Below are positions 5,649 to 7,150 of a stretch of DNA of 7,150 bases, piece by piece. This DNA is from Candidatus Omnitrophota bacterium. GTDB lineage: Bacteria > Omnitrophota > Koll11 > Gygaellales > JAHJCI01. Under the pieces are notes generated by a model. That model saw only the letters and a program-made list of their open reading frames with translations, was not told where the DNA came from and searched no databases. Where the stretch lies: positions 1 through 7,150 of the forward strand of contig JAUXFU010000040.1 of NCBI GenBank assembly GCA_030622705.1. Direction: 5' to 3'. Each line of letters begins with the position of its first letter. Positions within the stretch are counted from its first letter, which is position 1. The translations under genes were made by a program, and so were the position numbers.

Positions 5649-6899
5649 ATGAATAAACGCGTGGTTATCACGGGAATAGGTATTATTGCTCCCTGTGGAG
5701 AGGATAAAGATGTTTTTTATAAGAATCTGGCCGAGGGCAGGCCGTTTATCGAAAGGGTTGAGAATTTCGATGTCAGTTTATTTAATTCTAGAATTGCCTC
5801 TCAGGATTTGAATTTTGACCCTCTGGAATTCGGGATAGAAGAATACCCGCGCATGGATAGATATGTGCAGTTTGCTATTGCCTCTGCGAAACAGGCAGTA
5901 GGGGATGCCGGGCTTGACTTTAAGAAATTGAATCTAAAAAAATGCGGCGTTGTGTTAGCGAACGCGATTTGCGGAACGCGTTTTATGGAGGAGGAGTTCT
6001 TATTTGTCACTGATTGGGGTAAAAAGCCCATAGATCCAAGAAAGGGGCGGCCTTATTTATACGATGCGGCTATGTTTAATACCCCCAGTAGCGAAATAAG
6101 CGCGATATATAATACCCAGGGCATAAATTGCACATTGTCAACAGGATGTACCGCGGGAACCGATTCTTTAGGTTTTGCCTTTGAGCTTATAAGGGAAGGC
6201 AGGCAGGACCTGGTTATCACCGGCGCGAGTGAAGCGCCGGTTACCCCTATAACCTTTGGCGCTTTTGATGTGGTAAATGTATTATCAAAAAGAAACGATC
6301 AACCCCAGAAGTCTTCAAGGCCCTTCGATAATAAAAGAGACGGTTTTGTTATTTCTGAGGGAGCAGGAATTCTGATTTTAGAGGAGTTAGAACATGCTAA
6401 AGCCAGAGGGGTTGCTATCTATGCGGAGGTCGTAGGTTACGGCACAAGCTGTAACGCTTACCATATGACGGATTTGCCTGAAGACGGCAGGCCGCTGACA
6501 AGGTGTATAGAACAGGCATTAAAAGACGCCGGAATTCGTCAAGATGAGATTTCCTATATAAACGCGCACGGTTCTTCTACCAGGCAAAACGATACCTTTG
6601 AGACCGACGCCTATAAGAAGGCTTTTGGAGAATACGCGTATAAGATTCCTATTAGCTCGATTAAATCTATGATAGGCCATCCATTAGCTGCTGCTAATGC
6701 CGTAGAGAGTGTCTTATGCTGTATGATTTTTAAGAAAAAATATCTGCCTCCGACGATTAACCAGGAAGAGCCTGATCCTAAATGCGATTTAGATTATATT
6801 CCTAATACCGGGCGCGAACTTATGCCTGAGTATATATTAAAAACAAGCAGTGGTTTTTCCGGGATTCATTCTTCTATTATATTTAAGAATTACGGATAA
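5649..6899 (+). CDS. Beta-ketoacyl synthase (KAS II/FabF-like, with type II PKS KS-alpha features)
   Basis: The 416-residue protein has a complete condensing-enzyme active site: Cys167 in LSTGCTAG, His307 in INAHGSS, Lys339 in SSIKS, His344 in MIGHP, and Phe403 in the SSGFSG gate motif. It should elongate an acyl thioester by decarboxylative condensation with malonyl-ACP. Several signatures resemble the KS-alpha subunits of type II polyketide synthases more than housekeeping FabF: STGCTAG around the cysteine, GASEAPVTPITFGAFD (192-207), NAYHMTDL (269-276), HGSSTRQND (307-315) in place of FabF's HGTSTPxND, and SSGFSGIHSS near the end. No chain-length-factor partner is present within the window; the 251 bases after the stop hold no gene. 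A FabF-like fatty acid role remains possible. AGAGG (5636-5640), inside the previous gene, is the ribosome site eight bases before the ATG. Confidence 0.9.
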   Translation: MNKRVVITGIGIIAPCGEDKDVFYKNLAEGRPFIERVENFDVSLFNSRIASQDLNFDPLEFGIEEYPRMDRYVQFAIASAKQAVGDAGLDFKKLNLKKCGVVLANAICGTRFMEEEFLFVTDWGKKPIDPRKGRPYLYDAAMFNTPSSEISAIYNTQGINCTLSTGCTAGTDSLGFAFELIREGRQDLVITGASEAPVTPITFGAFDVVNVLSKRNDQPQKSSRPFDNKRDGFVISEGAGILILEELEHAKARGVAIYAEVVGYGTSCNAYHMTDLPEDGRPLTRCIEQALKDAGIRQDEISYINAHGSSTRQNDTFETDAYKKAFGEYAYKIPISSIKSMIGHPLAAANAVESVLCCMIFKKKYLPPTINQEEPDPKCDLDYIPNTGRELMPEYILKTSSGFSGIHSSIIFKNYG

Positions 6900-6950
6900 A
6901 GCGCTAAAGCTATACGTAAGATTCAGGTTTTAATACTGCACTTAATACAG

Positions 6951-7128
6951 CTTATACTCTGGGAACTTATTTCCCGCACGAATTTTTTTGCCGTCTTTTT
7001 GGACTTACGACACATTACGGCGCGGCTTACGTATATTCTGGGTGGCCTTCATTTAGCCGTAAGCCCTAAAAAGACAAAACTGGCAAAAAACTTCTAATTG
7101 TGCGGTAAACAAATTCCCGGAGCATAAG
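6951..7128. repeat. Long imperfect inverted repeat in the gene-free tail, possible structured RNA
   Basis: The outer arms (6951-6979 and 7100-7128) match inverted at 24 of 29 positions. TTTTTTGCC (6984-6992) pairs perfectly with GGCAAAAAA (7082-7090). An inner arm 6993-7011 pairs with 7056-7075 with two transitions and one bulge. The hairpin would span 178 nt with a loop of about 44 nt. The region 6900-7150 otherwise shows no gene, tRNA or clear promoter; short direct repeats TTAATAC occur at 6930 and 6942. Confidence 0.65.
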
Positions 7129-7150
7129 AATAGAAGTTACAACTTTTGAA

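Noticed and set aside
5801..6031. Minus-strand open frame inside the ketosynthase
   Set aside because: It is opposite a complete, recognisable ketosynthase and has no family resemblance.

Overview
The window carries eight genes, all on the plus strand. An outer-membrane lipid A deacylase-type protein (PagL family) implies a diderm, Gram-negative organism. DNA is moderately AT-rich, and the gaps are filled with dispersed palindromic repeats. Repeats of these kinds (CACGGATTA, CACAGAGG and CCCCGTTAGAGAA types) next to a GxxExxY nuclease-fold gene are what I associate with uncultured PVC-type lineages such as Omnitrophota. That placement is an inference from style, not from a marker gene.

Layout. 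(1) 1-521: 3' part of a PagL-like gene. (2) 522-819: two CACGGATTA repeats, a degenerate period-8 repeat, then a near-consensus sigma-70-type promoter with a perfect 22-bp palindrome on its predicted start point. (3) 820-2316: an AMP-forming acyl-CoA synthetase, probably controlled by that promoter and palindrome. (4) 2330-2847: a compact unit of about 500 bp, a GxxExxY protein gene bracketed by CACAGAGG inverted repeats; it looks like an insertion. (5) 2888-4910: three overlapping genes, a nucleoside phosphorylase-family protein, a small PCP_red-like protein and a ketopantoate reductase-family enzyme. (6) 4911-5052: a nested inverted repeat built from four CCCCGTTA arms. (7) 5053-6899: two near-contiguous genes, a tandem fusion of two TIGR04076 domains and a beta-ketoacyl synthase whose signatures lean towards the KS-alpha class of type II polyketide synthases. 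(8) 6900-7150: no gene, but a 178-nt imperfect inverted repeat whose mismatches suggest a structured RNA read from the minus strand.

The recognisable chemistry is acyl and CoA metabolism: acyl activation (acyl-CoA synthetase), a reductase of the family that serves pantothenate/CoA synthesis, acyl-chain condensation (ketosynthase) and lipid A acyl trimming. No single pathway is demonstrated. The most interesting signals are the GxxExxY repeat unit, the operator-like palindrome, the ketosynthase with its double TIGR04076 partner, and the terminal inverted repeat.
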